Shown here: piece by piece, positions 48,899 to 63,300 of the stretch
Layout of the letters: each line of letters opens with the position of its first letter
Numbering within the stretch: the stretch's first letter is position 1
NCBI GenBank assembly: GCA_905250075.1
Contig: CAJNOP010000059.1
Location: forward strand, 493,608 to 557,607
Source of the DNA: Rotaria sp. Silwood1
Taxonomy: Eukaryota; Rotifera; Eurotatoria; Philodinida; Philodinidae
DNA: 64,000 bases
Reading direction: 5' to 3'
Notes under the pieces: generated by a model
Databases searched by the model: none
Seen by the model: only the letters and a program-made list of their open reading frames with translations
Told to the model about the DNA's origin: nothing
Position numbers and translations under genes: made by a program

Positions 48899-50198
48899 TC
48901 ATCTCTTATTATTTGTTGGTGTTAATTTTGCAGCTGCTTGTTCCCAAGTATTAATTGATTGAGTATAGGACTCAACTTTTTTATTGGCCATTGAATAAAA
49001 TAAATCTTTTAATTCTTTATCTTTTGATTCAGTCCATCGTTGAATATCCGCTTTAATTGTTTCATTAGCAATTGTAAGTTGATCAAACATTTGTTCATTA
49101 TCACTTATTGTTACATTATCTGATAATTGTGAACGACGTTTTAAAACATCTTGAACAATACCTGTAAATAAGACATATTCATTAATTGGTTCAATAAATT
49201 TTGTATTTGTATATTGTAATAAATCATTTTCATTATCGACAATTATTTGTTGAGTATTACATATAGTTTCAACAAATGAATCATTTTCATCATATTTTCT
49301 TTCAACATCTAACCATTGTTTAAATGCTGTTAATAAATGTTCTTCTTCTGTTTTAATTGCTGTTTGATCGGTTTCAATTTTTCGTGTAAGACGTTCAAGT
49401 TTACGTAAATTATCTTGTAATGTTTGAATTTGATTTTCTGTACGAGAAAATTCTGTTGGTATTGGTTTACCACGACCCATAGGTTGACGAAATGGATTCG
49501 AATTTGATGTAATAGTTTGAGGAGTTAATGGTGATATTGGTGGTTGTTGTTGTTGAGCAGAATGTATTGTATCATCATCAGCTGTTAAAAATAATTGTAC
49601 ATATGGATCAAATGATATAACTGAATTATCAATAATACGTCGAAGAAAATTTTCTAAACCTTAAATAAAAAGAAATTTAGGTTTTTTTTTTTATTTTTAA
49701 TTAAATTTTACCAGTCATACGTCGTCGAATAAATTCACCATCATCAGCTATAACATGTAATTTATTTGAAAATGTATGTTTAGATGGTAATGGTGAAATA
49801 ATATTAAATGGATATTTAATATCTAATAAATTTTTTAACCAAACAAAATCATTATAACGTCGACGTACATTTGATTCATTTATTTTAACACCATCATTAA
49901 ATGTTTGTGTTGTTACTAAATATGTTATAAATGAATCAAGATTTGATTTATGTTTTTTTGGATCACAAACAAAAATTTTTGTTTGTTCACGATTTATTTC
50001 AACTTCTTCTTGACGTTCATTTGTTGATGGAAGTATCCATTCATTATGATTATGACTTATTGATAATGATGAAACTTTTTCATTTAGTTCAGAATCAATT
50101 GGATCAGACGGTAACAATTGAGTATTTTGATTCAAATTTAAGTTTCCTACTCCTTCTTCTTCTTCACGTAATGCTCGACTTAATGGATCATCCATCAT
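48899..50198 (-). CDS. Sorting nexin of the SNX7/SNX30 type (PX-BAR)
   Basis: Two exons, 50198-49712 and 49659-48899, encode 415 residues. The PX domain follows an acidic N-terminus: TKIFVCDPKKHKSNLDSFITY, then VRRRYNDFVWLKNLL (phosphoinositide-binding arginine region) and PPLP-like PLPSKHTFSNK, with the FIRRRM segment. After LENFLRRIIDNSVISFDPYVQLFLTA comes a long helical BAR region with the blocks LFTGIVQDVLKRRSQL, ETIKADIQRWTESKDKELKD and FYSMANKKVESYTQSINTWE. These last blocks match SNX7/SNX30 (KADMERW, MADKNIQYYEKCLMAWE). Such proteins form PX-BAR heterodimers, often with SNX4, on endosomes for recycling and autophagy. SNX4 itself is the main alternative. Confidence 0.85.
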
Positions 50199-53100
50199 TA
50201 AAAATTGAGACTTTCGATTAAATTAATGTTTGATCGTTAATACAAAAAAAAAAAAAGAAGAATAAAGGACAAATGAATCATTGTGTAGAGAATTTTAATC
50301 GACCCATCTCTTTTTAATGAGAAAGATGTCGCTGAAGTTTTAAAAAAGAAATTATTGATCAACATGAAAAAAATATTAATGAACTTTGACATGTTTTCTA
50401 AATATAGTTGTTGATGAAAACAAATGTAACTTTTATTCATTATCAAACTAATATTCGAAAATATTTTTCAAGTTTTGTTTTTTTTTTAAAATCATCAACA
50501 TAAAATATGCTCGAAAGATTAGAAATTTCAAAGGACTTCATGTAAACTAGTAATATATACTTGAAACATGGTTTTAATGTACTTTGAATAAACTTTAAAT
50601 AAAACTATTGTAAAAGTTAAGATTATCGAAGTCTATGGAGGAAAAATATATATAGTTTTCATAAAAAAAACCAAAATGTTTCGTATAGATTGTAAGTCAA
50701 AGGTTCTTTTTCAGATAAACTATGGTAAAATTTATCATTAATATTACTATTTGGGCTAATGTTTGAAATTTTATAAGATAAAGTTTTGAAACAATTTTAA
50801 AATATATTATTCTTGCATTGAATAAAAGCAAATTTTGGGATATCTATACTTAGTACTTGATAATTACAATGTATTCAGTCTATAGTTTTTTAATTGAATG
50901 AAAAATCATAACAGCATTATTATGTAGTATTTTTTTTTCTAAATCTTCGAGTGACCTTGATTAGTTTTTTTTTTTTTTGTTTTACAACAGATAACAACTT
51001 TTCGACAATAAAAGAAAAACAGTTATATTAAGTTATCAATGTTTATTTATTTGATTATCATTCTGATCGAATACTAGTTTTAATCATATTGATATTTTCT
51101 ATATGTTATATTAGTGTATTTCCACTCTCGTAATTTTTCTTCGAATACATCTCAAACATTTTCTATAGACTACATATTGACTAGTTTGGTAATAGAATTT
51201 ATTGGTTCAATTTGATTGATGACAATATATTTAATGGCATTCAAGGTCATTCACACATTCTTTGTTTATGATCGTGTTCATCTAAAAAAAAAACAATATT
51301 TCATCAATCACTTAATTCTTCAGTTACTTTTTTTTTCTGCTAGAATAGCTCGAATGAATTTTACATATCTGACACACACATAAATACATTTTCTTACGAC
51401 GAACTCTACTTTGTAATCTGATAAATTGTAATTATATCTCTATAAAAATTGAATTTTTTTAGAAATAAATCATAAAATCAGTCATTCATGTTTTACGAGA
51501 TATCCTTTTGTCCCTGCTACTTCACATTCGTCCTTTACATCATATTTTATATTCGAATTACAATCAAATACTATCTAATTATCTTTCTCACTTAGTTTGA
51601 TAAAGTACAAAATTTTCTACAAGGTGATATGCTTTGAATCCGACAAGCACATGAACTCAAAATAAGTCTAATCTATCTTTCAGAGAATTGAATAATACTC
51701 AATAACAACAACAACTATGAATTTAAGCAAAGAACAAGTTACCTATCTTATAAACAAATAAAAACCCGTCCAAGCAGTTTTAGATTCATGTACATGATAG
51801 CCTTGAAAAGCATTATCTTGTAGAGAATTTCGCGTTCTGTGAGATTTAATGACAAAGATAATAATTATAAGATCTCAAAAATTAACACGAATAGTTCGAT
51901 TGGTGAAATCAATTGATATCGATATCAATAACAAATTTTATCACAGTCTATAGAAAAAAAAAATATTGATATGCATTCAAAGTACTTTTTTAGATGTAGA
52001 AGCCATGCTGTTTTTTTTTTCATCACTTAAGGTTTTTGATATTGAAATTAGTTTTTTCTTTACGGGAAAATTCAAAAAAAAGAAATATTAATGGCACTGA
52101 TTTTTCTCGATCTTTTTCTTTTTCTTACATAATTATGAGATTACACAACTGAATACGACCGTCGTTCTAATTTCTTTTATGCTAAGAAACAGTTTGTCTA
52201 TATATAAGTTAACACTTTGCTCGCAGACGAGAGAAGTTATGAAAATATAACGTATAATTCCCAGTGACTTTAAAAAGCAAAAAACTTCATGTATGTTGTA
52301 AATTTTATGTCAAAAACATGAAAAAAAGAATAGCATTTCTGATGATGAAACGGACATATTCTTTGATGTTGTTAACATAAAATTCACAAAAGTTATGAAC
52401 TTTTTTTTTGACTTTTTAGGTCATCAGGTAAACTTCGAAGGTATTTATGAAGCTCGGGTGTATTCTAGAATAGTTGATAACAAATTGATGTAGAATTTAT
52501 CAAGCCAGTCAATTTTTTTGCAGAGTTCAATTGTTCTACGTTTTTTTTTTTATAACGATTATTGAAATGAAAAAAAGACAAACTTTACATTTTTATTACA
52601 ATGCGAAAGAATATGAATTACTTAACTTTTTTAAACGATTGTCACATTTTGTCCTTGTGCTCTTTGAGAAAGATTAGTATAAAAAATAACTCATACTCTG
52701 TGTTTTACATTTATTAAGCATAAGAATATATGGAAAATATAATATACTGATTTGTCATTCTTGATTTTATCTGCTTTATGCCATAGAGATCTACAAAATA
52801 ATTTTTAAACTACTACTTTTTTGTTTTGTGTAGTAAATATTGTTCTTAACATTTGCGATATTCTTTACTATGCTTTGAATGTACAACAATTTTCGTCTTC
52901 TGTTAGTTATCAACATTTCGATATAGCTAACTATACGAAAAGAACACTGATGTATGTGATACATATCTACAATTCCATGTGAAGACAAGATGTCTATCAT
53001 CATGCATAAAAGTAATCGTAAGTGTGTTGATATCTACTCTCATATAAAACACGATGAAAATGTGACTTTGAAGAATCGACTCTACTAGGGTATGTGATGA

Positions 53101-54706
53101 TGACTTACTCAGAATAATTTCTTATATTGTGTTATAGCTCTATCATCGCTTTTGTCATGATGATACGATTTGCAAAGTATTTTTTGTCATTGAAATACCG
53201 TTGATACCCCATACTGAACACTCGTTACTATCAGTATTAAATAGTTTATCTATTAGATTTGTCTTGGATCGAGTTACACGATTTTTATTGCCTATTAATC
53301 TTCAAGACAAAAAGAAATCGAACGCAATTCCAGCTTCCCTTAAATCAAAGTTGTTACCATCGCAAATGAAGTAGATTTTCAACTGACATATTGTTTCATA
53401 TTCACTTTAATATTGTAATTGTAATCCTATCGATGAAAAAATAAATAAACTAAATGAATAACTGTGTAAAATGGATAGTATCCTACGAAACAGATATGAT
53501 ATGAAGATCGTTTGAAATAATGTAGAACAATTTCCATCAGTGAATCATGTATCAACAATAAATGATAAGTTCAATAGAATATTTTTGAAATTACTAACGA
53601 TATCATAGCATCTGAATGTGTATTTTATCATAATAGAATGAAAAGTAGTACTTTTAACATTTCTCATTAAATATGTCACTTTCAAGTTCTAGAATATTTA
53701 GGAAAGTGAAAGAATTAATACACGTAGTCGATAAACAACAAATCAAAAGAAGCATGTAGACAAATTAATACAGCTCAAATATAGAAATTGCTATAAAGAT
53801 ACAATATTTCTTTCAATTATTTAAGTGATTTAGATAGACATTTTATTTTCATAAAAATAGATGATATTTACTTCTCATTGAATTAATTTATTAGTTAGTA
53901 TGATTATTCGAATGAATGAAACATATATGAAGACATACATATATCGAATATAAAAATGATTTGTTTTTCTCAACTAGAAATGATTCGAATGCGTGAGAGC
54001 ACGATAAACAGAAAAAGAAAATAACATCCTGACTATTATCAACAATGAAGTAATTAGAATTAAACATATTAGCAATTTTCCGGATGACATATTGACTTTT
54101 TGGCATGAATGTATCACGAATTATTTTAAATTACCAACATTGCGTGCTTATAGCAATAGAAATCTTAATTCTGAAAATAACTATTTGTGAAAAAGTATTA
54201 GACAAAGCAATAGTTAAATAACAAAATATTTCACATTGAAAACAAATGTATAGTTTTATTTTATTATGTGTACAATACAGATTTTACACAGAAGATATCA
54301 ATTATTTCTCAAGAAAAAAAGAAAAAAAATCTTACGCTACGGATGATTTAATCATTTTATTAGTCGGCAATATTTTTGATTGATAGATTGACTAATATAT
54401 AATCATCTTGATTTGATTATCAACGATGATGTGTCAATATAAAATTTCAGGTACTGTCAAATAAAATGACGAGAAATAAATAATCTGATTATTATTCAGA
54501 TTGAAATATTAGAATAAATTCAAAAATAAACGTTATCAAAACAAAATTTACCAACATGTCTAACAGCAGTATAAATTATTCATTTCTAACTAATTAGACA
54601 AATTTTTCAATAACCCTCTTTCTAGTATATTTTATTGAATATCTTTAACGATAAAGAAGAAAAAAAGAGAAAATAAAAATAAAAATAAAACAAATAGAAA
54701 TCATTA
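50199..54706. other. Intergenic region of 4.5 kb
   Basis: AT-rich with homopolymers; no supported gene, RNA or mobile element. Confidence 0.45.
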
Positions 54707-55198
54707 TTAAGACATTATTTGATTTAAATATTGACCAAACAATAATGGATTGCCTTTTTCATATTGTTTAAATTCATGATTAACAAACTTTTTTAATACT
54801 GTTACTAATGTAGAACAAGTACAATGAAATAAATAACCTTGTTGTTCCATTTCATGTGCTATTTCTAATTGATGATTATTCATAAGTTTTTCATTAACAA
54901 CAACTAATAATGGTTTATGAGCTTCTAGTGTTTGTAAAATTGTACCTGCACCAGCATGACTAATAACAAGATCAGCTTGTTGTATATCTTGTTCAATTGA
55001 ATCTTTATACTTATAATATTCAATAGGAATTGAAATATTATCATACGATGGCATTTGACTATTACCTATTTGTAAAATTAGTTTATCAATATTTAAACAA
55101 TCAACAAGTGTTCGAAGTACATTTGAATCATGAACAATAGTTTCAATTAATTGATCAAATTGAGTTGTACCTACAGTAACAAAGGCACACTTTCCCAT
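54707..55198 (-). CDS. ALG13: UDP-GlcNAc transferase subunit ALG13
   Basis: A single exon encodes 163 residues, the length of the short catalytic ALG13 form. With membrane-bound ALG14 it adds the second GlcNAc to dolichol-PP-GlcNAc on the cytosolic face of the ER, an early step of N-glycan synthesis. Seen: start MGKCAFVTVGTTQFDQLIE, which is the classic family N-terminus, LILQIGNSQMP (residues about 40-50), DLVISHAGAGTILQTLE with the nucleotide-sugar-binding HAGAGT, and KPLLVVVNEKLMNNHQLEIA with NHQLE. No OTU or Tudor extension as in long vertebrate ALG13 is present. Confidence 0.95.
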   Translation of the reverse strand: MGKCAFVTVGTTQFDQLIETIVHDSNVLRTLVDCLNIDKLILQIGNSQMPSYDNISIPIEYYKYKDSIEQDIQQADLVISHAGAGTILQTLEAHKPLLVVVNEKLMNNHQLEIAHEMEQQGYLFHCTCSTLVTVLKKFVNHEFKQYEKGNPLLFGQYLNQIMS

Positions 55199-55362
55199 AA
55201 TTCATTCACTTCGTAATCTAGAAAAATATGTACATCATTGTACCATACTGTCATGTTTTTTTTTGGTAAAGGAATGTAAATAAATAAACAAATATAGATG
55301 ACAAGTATGGTGGACGGATTTGAGCATTATTCACTCATATACATAGATATAGTTCTAGATAA

Positions 55363-56918
55363 TTATAATAAAATACAGTTACAAAAACATTTGTCATGTG
55401 AATGTCTATCTAATGCTACTTTAGCAGCATATTCAAATACTTCTCGAACACCTTCACGTGTCTTTGCTGAGCATTCAAGATAATTTCGTGCACCAATACG
55501 TTTGGCACATAAAAGAGCATCTTCTGTTGTAATTATTTTTTGATTTTGAGATTTAATACGTTCATGTACAGCTGGATCATCACGTAAATCACGTTTGTTA
55601 GCAATAAGAAGTATAGGAACATTATGACAATAATGTTTTACTTCAGGTCCCCATTTGTCTAATACACATGTTAGACTATCAGGTGAATCAAATGCAAAAC
55701 AAATTAGAACAACTTGAGTATTTGGATAGCCAAGTACACGAAGTCTAAAAAAAACAATTCAAAGAAAGATAATCTAGAAATGTTCATATTATGAAAAAGA
55801 AAAAAAAAAGTTTTCATAGTAATCAAACATTCCTAATATTTCACTGATACGGTGATATGTTTATTTTTGTTTTTTAATGGATTCTTTTATTCAGTAACGT
55901 CTTAATTTTCTTTCTATTTGTTAATGATTCATCTAAATACTTATAATAATTATTTATTCATTCTTTCGGTGGAAAATGTCAAGATTGCTTTTACAAGTTC
56001 TTATGTATTCAATCTAATATGAATGAACTTATAAGTAATATGTCGGATACAAGCTATTAACTATAAGAGGATTATTCACATATTTACGCTTTTTTAAATT
56101 ATTCTTTTTGGAAAAATTTTCATGTTTAAGGACAATAGAAATGTCAACAAGAACATTGTCATTATGAGAAATTAGTGAAATAATTATTCTATTTTCAAAC
56201 TATAGTCTTCTATTTGTAACGTACGCGAGCAAATATGAATTTCTTTTCCTCATTAAAAATAATTAATTTGAAAAGTCTCGGAAATACTTATTCTTCCGAT
56301 TAAACAGTAACATAAAATAAATATATTCTTCTTTTTTGTTTTATTTTATTTTCTTGGCAACAAAAATTCTTTCTGTTTAAGAATAAGAATACTTGAATCA
56401 ATGAATAATTTATCTATCTATTACTCTCATCACATGAAACTAAAAAGAGATAAACAACAAAAAATGAAACGTTCTATAGATGAAAGCATCTAGTTAACTA
56501 TCATTAATCGATTTTGTATGTGTGTGTGCCGTTCTATTTGTGGTAATGATGATGTCTAAAAGCAAATAGATTATTAGGCACGTCTCAAATTTATTCATAA
56601 TAAAATACTATTCATGTCTAATAATCAAAGGTTATATCACGTGCAATGATCATTCTTGAGGGATGTATATACAGTTTAATTTTTAACAAGAATATAAAAG
56701 TACCTGGCATATTCTTCTTGTCCAGCTGTATCGATTAGTAACAATTCAATATGTTTATTATCAACATCAATGACATGAGTATTTCCTTCAAATAAAGTGG
56801 GTACATAATCTTGACAAAATCGATTATCTTTAAATGCATAAAGTAATGATGTTTTACCAACATTACCATTGCCGACAACAACTAATTTTTTGCGAACTAA
56901 ATCAACGTCAGAAGTCAT
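55363..56918 (-). CDS. Rho-family small GTPase with CILL prenylation box
   Basis: Exons 56918-56704 and 55744-55363, separated by a 959-bp intron, encode 198 residues. Rho GTPases switch actin and polarity pathways at membranes. Seen: P-loop VVGNGNVGKTS, effector region YVPTLFEGNTHVIDVDNKHI, switch II DTAGQEEYARLR, IANKRDL as the base-recognition NKxD, the Rho-insert-like stretch after DDPAVHERIK, ECSAKT and the C-terminal CAAX box CILL. Leucine at the last position predicts geranylgeranylation; a further CFC just before it may be palmitoylated. Compared with RhoA the P-loop GDGACGKT is GNGNVGKT, and VFENYVADIEVDG is LFEGNTHVIDVDN, so this is a divergent member rather than RhoA, Rac or Cdc42 itself. 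The intron is unusually long. Confidence 0.93.
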
Positions 56919-59900
56919 TTCTAGTAGTTGTTATTGTTGTTGTTATTTTTATTTTTATTCTTCTTTTTCTTTGTCGTATTTTTGTTAATTCATTATGTTC
57001 GTCTTCTTGTAAGTAACCTTTAAAAAAAAATAAAAGAACAAGAGAAAAATCCAACAAAAATAAGAAACATTGTTTTTTTTCTTTCCCTTGTTTTCTATCA
57101 AAGAGAAATGTAAAATCCATTTCTTTTCAAATAAAGAAAAAAAGGAAATGATTCTGAAAAAGATTCTGTTAATGATGTTTGATTTCTATATACCTGAAAA
57201 AATGTTTTTTTTTTTTTTCTTAAAGGAATACTTAATACTACCAACAAGACCAGTATATAATTCGTTTCAAGAATCGATAAGAAGAAATAGAACAAAATAT
57301 TGACACATACACTCACTAGAGAAAACTGAAATGCTACAAGTAAACGAAATAGAAGGTCAAAAAAAAAGTAATACGAAAAAAAATAAGAAAGAAAGAACAA
57401 GATGAAAAGGACAAATATAAGTAGGTAACTCAAAAAAACAACTGTAAGTAACATGACCAGATTTGAATTTCTCTTGCTGGCTTTTTCTTTATATTCATAA
57501 TTTTTATTTGATAGGCTCATTAATAAACAGTAAAATAGAACAAGAAAATGTTTATTAATTCATAATCAAGAAGAAAGAGAAGAAATAGTAAATCTAAAGA
57601 AAATATCAAATTTATGAGGTTTGAAAAGAAGACACATACGTCAATGGCAATATTAACAACGCATATATGAAGACATGAGAGTAGATGTATATCTTAAGAG
57701 AAATAACCGATTTGCACTATTTTGATTTAGTCTTAACATTCTGATTGTTTATTGTATATGAAATTCGTGCTTATTAAGCTACAGTCTAGATTAATGTTGA
57801 AAATGACTTTCTTTACTTTTTTTTCGACGTCCTATTTTTTATTTATTCTTCTTGACTTTCTTTTTTTTTCTTTTATGATAGTTTTTATGTTGAATCTCGA
57901 AAAATTCAATTAGACAACAGAAAGATTTAGTCTTTGTTCAATCGATTTCTTTCTTGTTCTTCTTTCTTTTTTTATTGGTTATTCTTTTTTTTTTTCCATA
58001 TGTTCTAGATCAATACTTAAGACAAAGATCGATACGGATCATTGACATATCAAAAAAGATGATGAGAGATGTTACTAATGAAAACAATGACATCGAGAGA
58101 CCATACTTATAAGTGACATGTTTTTATTATTCGTCCTGATAGTGATGCTTGATTGCATAGAATAAATGTACAGTAAATAACAAAAAAAAACAAATCACTT
58201 AAAAAAATGATAACAACTTTTTTTTTTCTTCTTCTTTATTATTGTTCATAGATAAAATTTCATTCATCCTATGTTTTTATTTTGATTCTACAAAGTGTTG
58301 TTTATTCAACGATTAAAATATCTCACTATATATATATGTTTCTTTCGTGATTCTTACTAGTATCTTGCATTGGTTCTCATCATTATCAGACTCTTGAAAA
58401 AACTTTGTATTGTAATACTTACTATTCTTTTTTTTTTTTGTTAGTAAAACACTGACAACTACCACTATTAGTAATGGCAACCAATGAACAATAATAATAG
58501 CGACAGGAGTAAGAGCGGATGAGAAGAGAGCGACGAGAGTAATGCTCGGCAGCTATGTTTGATTCCGTATGTCATTGCACACATTGCTACCAGTTTCTTC
58601 TTCGTTTCTTTTTTTATTCTCATCGTCGGTCTTTCAGTTTTTTCTTCTTAGGTGTCGTTCAACACATTTATCTTATTTCATACAGAACTCTTACTTGTCT
58701 GCATAGTAATTATCACTTCACACCGACGACTATCAAAAAAAAAAAAAAAAAAAGAAGAAGAGACTCGGTATTACTTTCATAGGAAAAATTTACTGAAAAA
58801 GAAATAATTTAATTTTGTTTTTTTAAATAATGAATGCGCATAAAAGTTTCAAAAAAAAAAAAAAAAAAAGAATACATTTCTTTTATTGTTACCTTTGCTC
58901 AAACGATAATCTATGAAACAGTTTTCCATTTTTGATTGAAGTATATATAAATCTAAAAATAAAAATAAATAGTACTATTATTACGTCTTTTCATATAGAT
59001 GAAATACAATGAAAAGTATAATTATGATAATATTTAAAATAGTTTAAATCAAAAACAGAGATAATCATAAGAGAAATAATTAATACTTGAAGAATAAAAA
59101 GTACATTGTTAATTAATTAATACTACTGTTTTTTTTTAATAATCTTATATGCAAAAAATAATACGATTATTATTGTATATTCGGTTTTACATGTTGTTGA
59201 TTTTTTTTCGATGTTAATTTCATTGCTCGTTTGAGAAAACTGATAAGTAAAATAGGATTAATCAATGCTTTAAAACCCAATTCAAATTAATATTCATCAA
59301 TTATACAGTTGAATAAACATATGAATTAGTATTTTTATTACATTTGATAAATATTCTTTTATAAATTCTATTCATGATATCTCGATGTTCTGTCGAATGT
59401 TTTTGTTTTATATTAGTCCTAATTTATAATTTTAATCAATCAAAATAACGACATACAAAAAATAATAAGAAATTACTTGCTTATTTAAAAAATAAAAAAA
59501 GTATTTGATGTTTTTTTTTTTTTATATAGTCGTTGATCATTTATCTTTATTACAATTGTCACATAGGTATGATCTGTTATGATTTTTGTTTCATTCATAT
59601 TCACTACTCTCAATTATTACTCTACTTAATAAACATTATAAAGATCGAATAATTTTCTATTGATAATTGTCAAAATTCTATAAGATAAATATGATTTACA
59701 GTAAATATCTAGAACAGTATCAATATCTAAATATTGCTTATCGAGATCGATCAGATTTGTTTCAGCAAATATTATTCATACTTTAAAATCATATAGATGA
59801 TTAATTTGTTTTCTGGAATTTAAATATAATCGAACAAAAGTACAGGAAAAACGAACTTAAACAAAAAATTTTCTTTACGTCATAAATATTTTAATATTGA

Positions 59901-60309
59901 TTATTCTATCTTATTCTTTTTAACTCATATATTATTTAAGTTCATATATATATATATATATATTTGATTACATCACGGCCCTATATCAATAAATAAATAA
60001 ATAAAAAGAAAAAAAAAAAACAGTTTTATCATATGAGTAATATATATTTTTTTCTTTTCTGGTATATTTCTAAAAAAAAAAAGAAAGGGACATAAATATG
60101 TTTAAGAATAGGAAAACAAAAATCAAATGAACATATTTATGCGTACAGTGACATGCACGAAAAACAGAAATGTGTAATCTATGTCAACTTTTGGTATAGT
60201 TAAATAAAAAGGCAAGAAAGAAAAAAAAAGTTTTTGATCTACTTTATAACATATACATATGTATATATCTGAACAAGGGTACTGGATAAGAAAATTGATT
60301 TATTTCATA
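56919..60309. other. Intergenic region upstream of the Rho gene
   Basis: AT-rich with long A and T runs (for example 58736-58754 and 58850-58869) and TA microsatellites. Open frames here are low-complexity Phe/Lys-rich products of homopurine or homopyrimidine tracts. No supported gene. Confidence 0.4.
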
Positions 60310-63300
60310 TTAAGGTTTATCAAGTTGCACCATAAGTAAACGAAAACTTATCGATGATGATGATAACATTCTATTACATTCTTGTGAACTTATTGGTAAT
60401 TTTAAATATTCTGTTTCAGTATTATTTTGATTAAATTCATAATGATAAATAATTGGTTGAATTTGTGATGTTGATGAATCACCATGTGGTCCTTTGAGTA
60501 TAAAAAATTTTAAATCAATTGTTTGAGTTATTTTAGATTTAAGTACTAATTGATAACTTAATGATCGTGTAATTGTTGTATGTGGATGTGGAATATTATC
60601 ATTAATACGAGCACGTACTTGCCATTGATATTGTAATGCTGTAAAACGTGATGTTTCAAAATAAAGTTTAGCAACAAAATCATCGGTTCGAAATGGTTTT
60701 AATATAAGATCTATACAAAAATAAAAACAAATTAACATTGTATTTATGATTTTGTTTTTTTTTTTTTTTTTTGTGTTTGTTTTAGCAAATCTATAATGTA
60801 AAAGTTATTTAATAATTATCTATTTAACTTAAAAATATTTTCTACAAAACTTGTGTTAAAATAGTTATATCTACAAGATTATTAGAAGAAAAATTCAAAT
60901 AGCTCTATACTTATCATCATATGTTTACATGCATAATACTAATTAATAAGAACTAAATGTCAAATATACCTATGAAAAATCTGATATATAGCAAAAATTT
61001 TAACGACAAATGCAAAATGGCTTATATTGTCGTTAAACATGCACCAGGAAAGATAATTATTACTTGAAATATCATTATCATGATCCACAACAAACCAGAA
61101 TAATGTAACTCTAAAGTGGATACACGACAGAGAGTATTGCTAGTCACTCTTTTCATTATTCAATCCAACAGCAACCATTATTTTTTAACCTTATTTGAAC
61201 AAAGAATAAACCCAATATAATGTGATATAGATGGAACAACATAATGATTAAATTATTTCGAAATAATCTTCTTGCACTCTAAGTCGATTGTTGACATTGA
61301 TCATTGCTGTAAAAATTTCAAATAATGAAAGGATAAGTTTCTTGTCATTCTGATTTGGCAAAGCTTATTTATAGGATGCTGAAAAAAAAATGTTTAACAA
61401 CAACAGCATATTTTTGATTTCTTTTCTATTATGTCAAGCACCTAATTCAAATCTCGATCGGAATTTTACTAGTCAATGAAATTTTCTATCTAATATATTC
61501 TATGTCAAGATTTTTAAAGAAAATTGAGCATAGTAAGTATCTAGTTTCAGTTGACTTAATTGAAGTTATTTTTCACTTTTTAAGAGAAGGCCGTAGAAAA
61601 TGCGATGACCCGACATTCTCTTCAGAACTTCGTACTCAAAAAGAAAACAGCTTCGATAAAGTTTTCTGAAAATCAAAAGACTATCGTGACCACTTTTCTA
61701 GACAATCCTGTTATCATAATTCATCTATGAAATCTGGATATAAAATACATTAGATAGAATATTCTATTGACTATTGAAATCACTATCTAGATTTTTGTTA
61801 ATTACTTAGCATTATAGCAAAGAAAATCAAAAATATTTTGTTGTTAAACTTTTCTCCATCAACTTTATCAATCATTTATATAATATTAATTTTTTACTTA
61901 AATCATACACTGAGAAATATTCAAAATGATAAAATTGAAGTTCTTGTGACGTTCTATTTTATCGAAAGAAATTCTATTGTTTTCAGACTTGAACTGCTTT
62001 TTTTTTGCTGAGAAAAAAAAAACTCTTTAATTTTTAATCGCTTACCACTAACTCCAATTTGATTAAGTGAAAGTAAATCAACTACTGTTTCAAGACATTT
62101 TTTCTCTTCATCATATACACGCTTTTGTGCTCGTATTGTATCAATTAATTCCAAACCAGTTTTAGTTGGATATTCACACGCAGCGAGATGTGATGATAAA
62201 GTATGAAATGGTCCATTCCAATTACAGCCAAGTAATAAATAATCACATACGGTAGGCCTATAAATTAAGAGAATGCTTTTTTTTTTGTACTTTATAATTA
62301 TATAGAGCGGTCCATAAGTAGCTTTACGATATAAGCTTCAAATATCTGCGCCGTTTCATTCTATAAAGGCTAATCTTTTTTTTCCATGTTAGAGAAGGCT
62401 TTAGAGTTTTTTCTTCCATGAAAAACTTGATGACCTTACAATTTGTAATATGAATCGAGAATTTTGAAGTATATCTTTTCGAAACTTCTATATAAACGAG
62501 CATTTGCAATAAGCCACAGTGATTCTCGCTCTCGTTTCATGATATTTAACAAAAGATAGATATCTATATTGGAGACAAGAATAAAAAACCAGCCACATGT
62601 CACACACGATCGAATATACTCGTCGAAGATGAAAGCATAGGCAATGAAACGTTTTGATTCTAAGATAGGCTCAACATTTTATTTTGTAGAATTCTCATTC
62701 GGAAGTTAAAAACGGTAGAAGATGAGTTTTCGCATCTTACTGAGGTTGAACTCACATTTTGTTACGTATAACAATGATGAAGATCAGATAAAAAATGGCC
62801 ATCTGCATAAAGATGAGATTTTAATTTTCTCTCCTATGCAAAAAGTTATATGGTGAGGTAGAAATCTTTCACTGAGAAAAAAGAATGTTTCATTGTGAGT
62901 TTATTCACTATTGGAGATGTTTAATAGGCGTGTATCGTTAGTCAGTGAAGGCGAAAGGAAAATTTTCGCAAATTATTCTTGTTAAACTAACTCAAAATGA
63001 TCATGCATTTCTTCTTCATGTTGTAATAAAGAATCCGTACTTCAATTCATTGACGATGTATGATCCAATATCTATTTGTACGAAATTCAATGTTTCTTCA
63101 AGAAGGTTTTCTCAGTCTTCTTAATAGATAATATGTTGATACGGCTATTAGAAGCAGAAGAAATATTGGCGTTAGCGTACAACAAAAAATATGATGCACT
63201 ACTCGTCTTCTTAAGCATTATGGCTTCGCCGTTCATGCATGTTGAACATGAATCGGTAGCAGAAATGTCCATGACGGCGCTGTCGCTATCGTGGTGGCAG

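Noticed and set aside
49931..50221. Plus-strand frame opposite the sorting nexin
   Set aside because: Shadow of the PX-domain exon.
57070..57520. Phe/Lys-rich frames on both strands
   Set aside because: Products of poly(A)/poly(T) tracts with no complex sequence.
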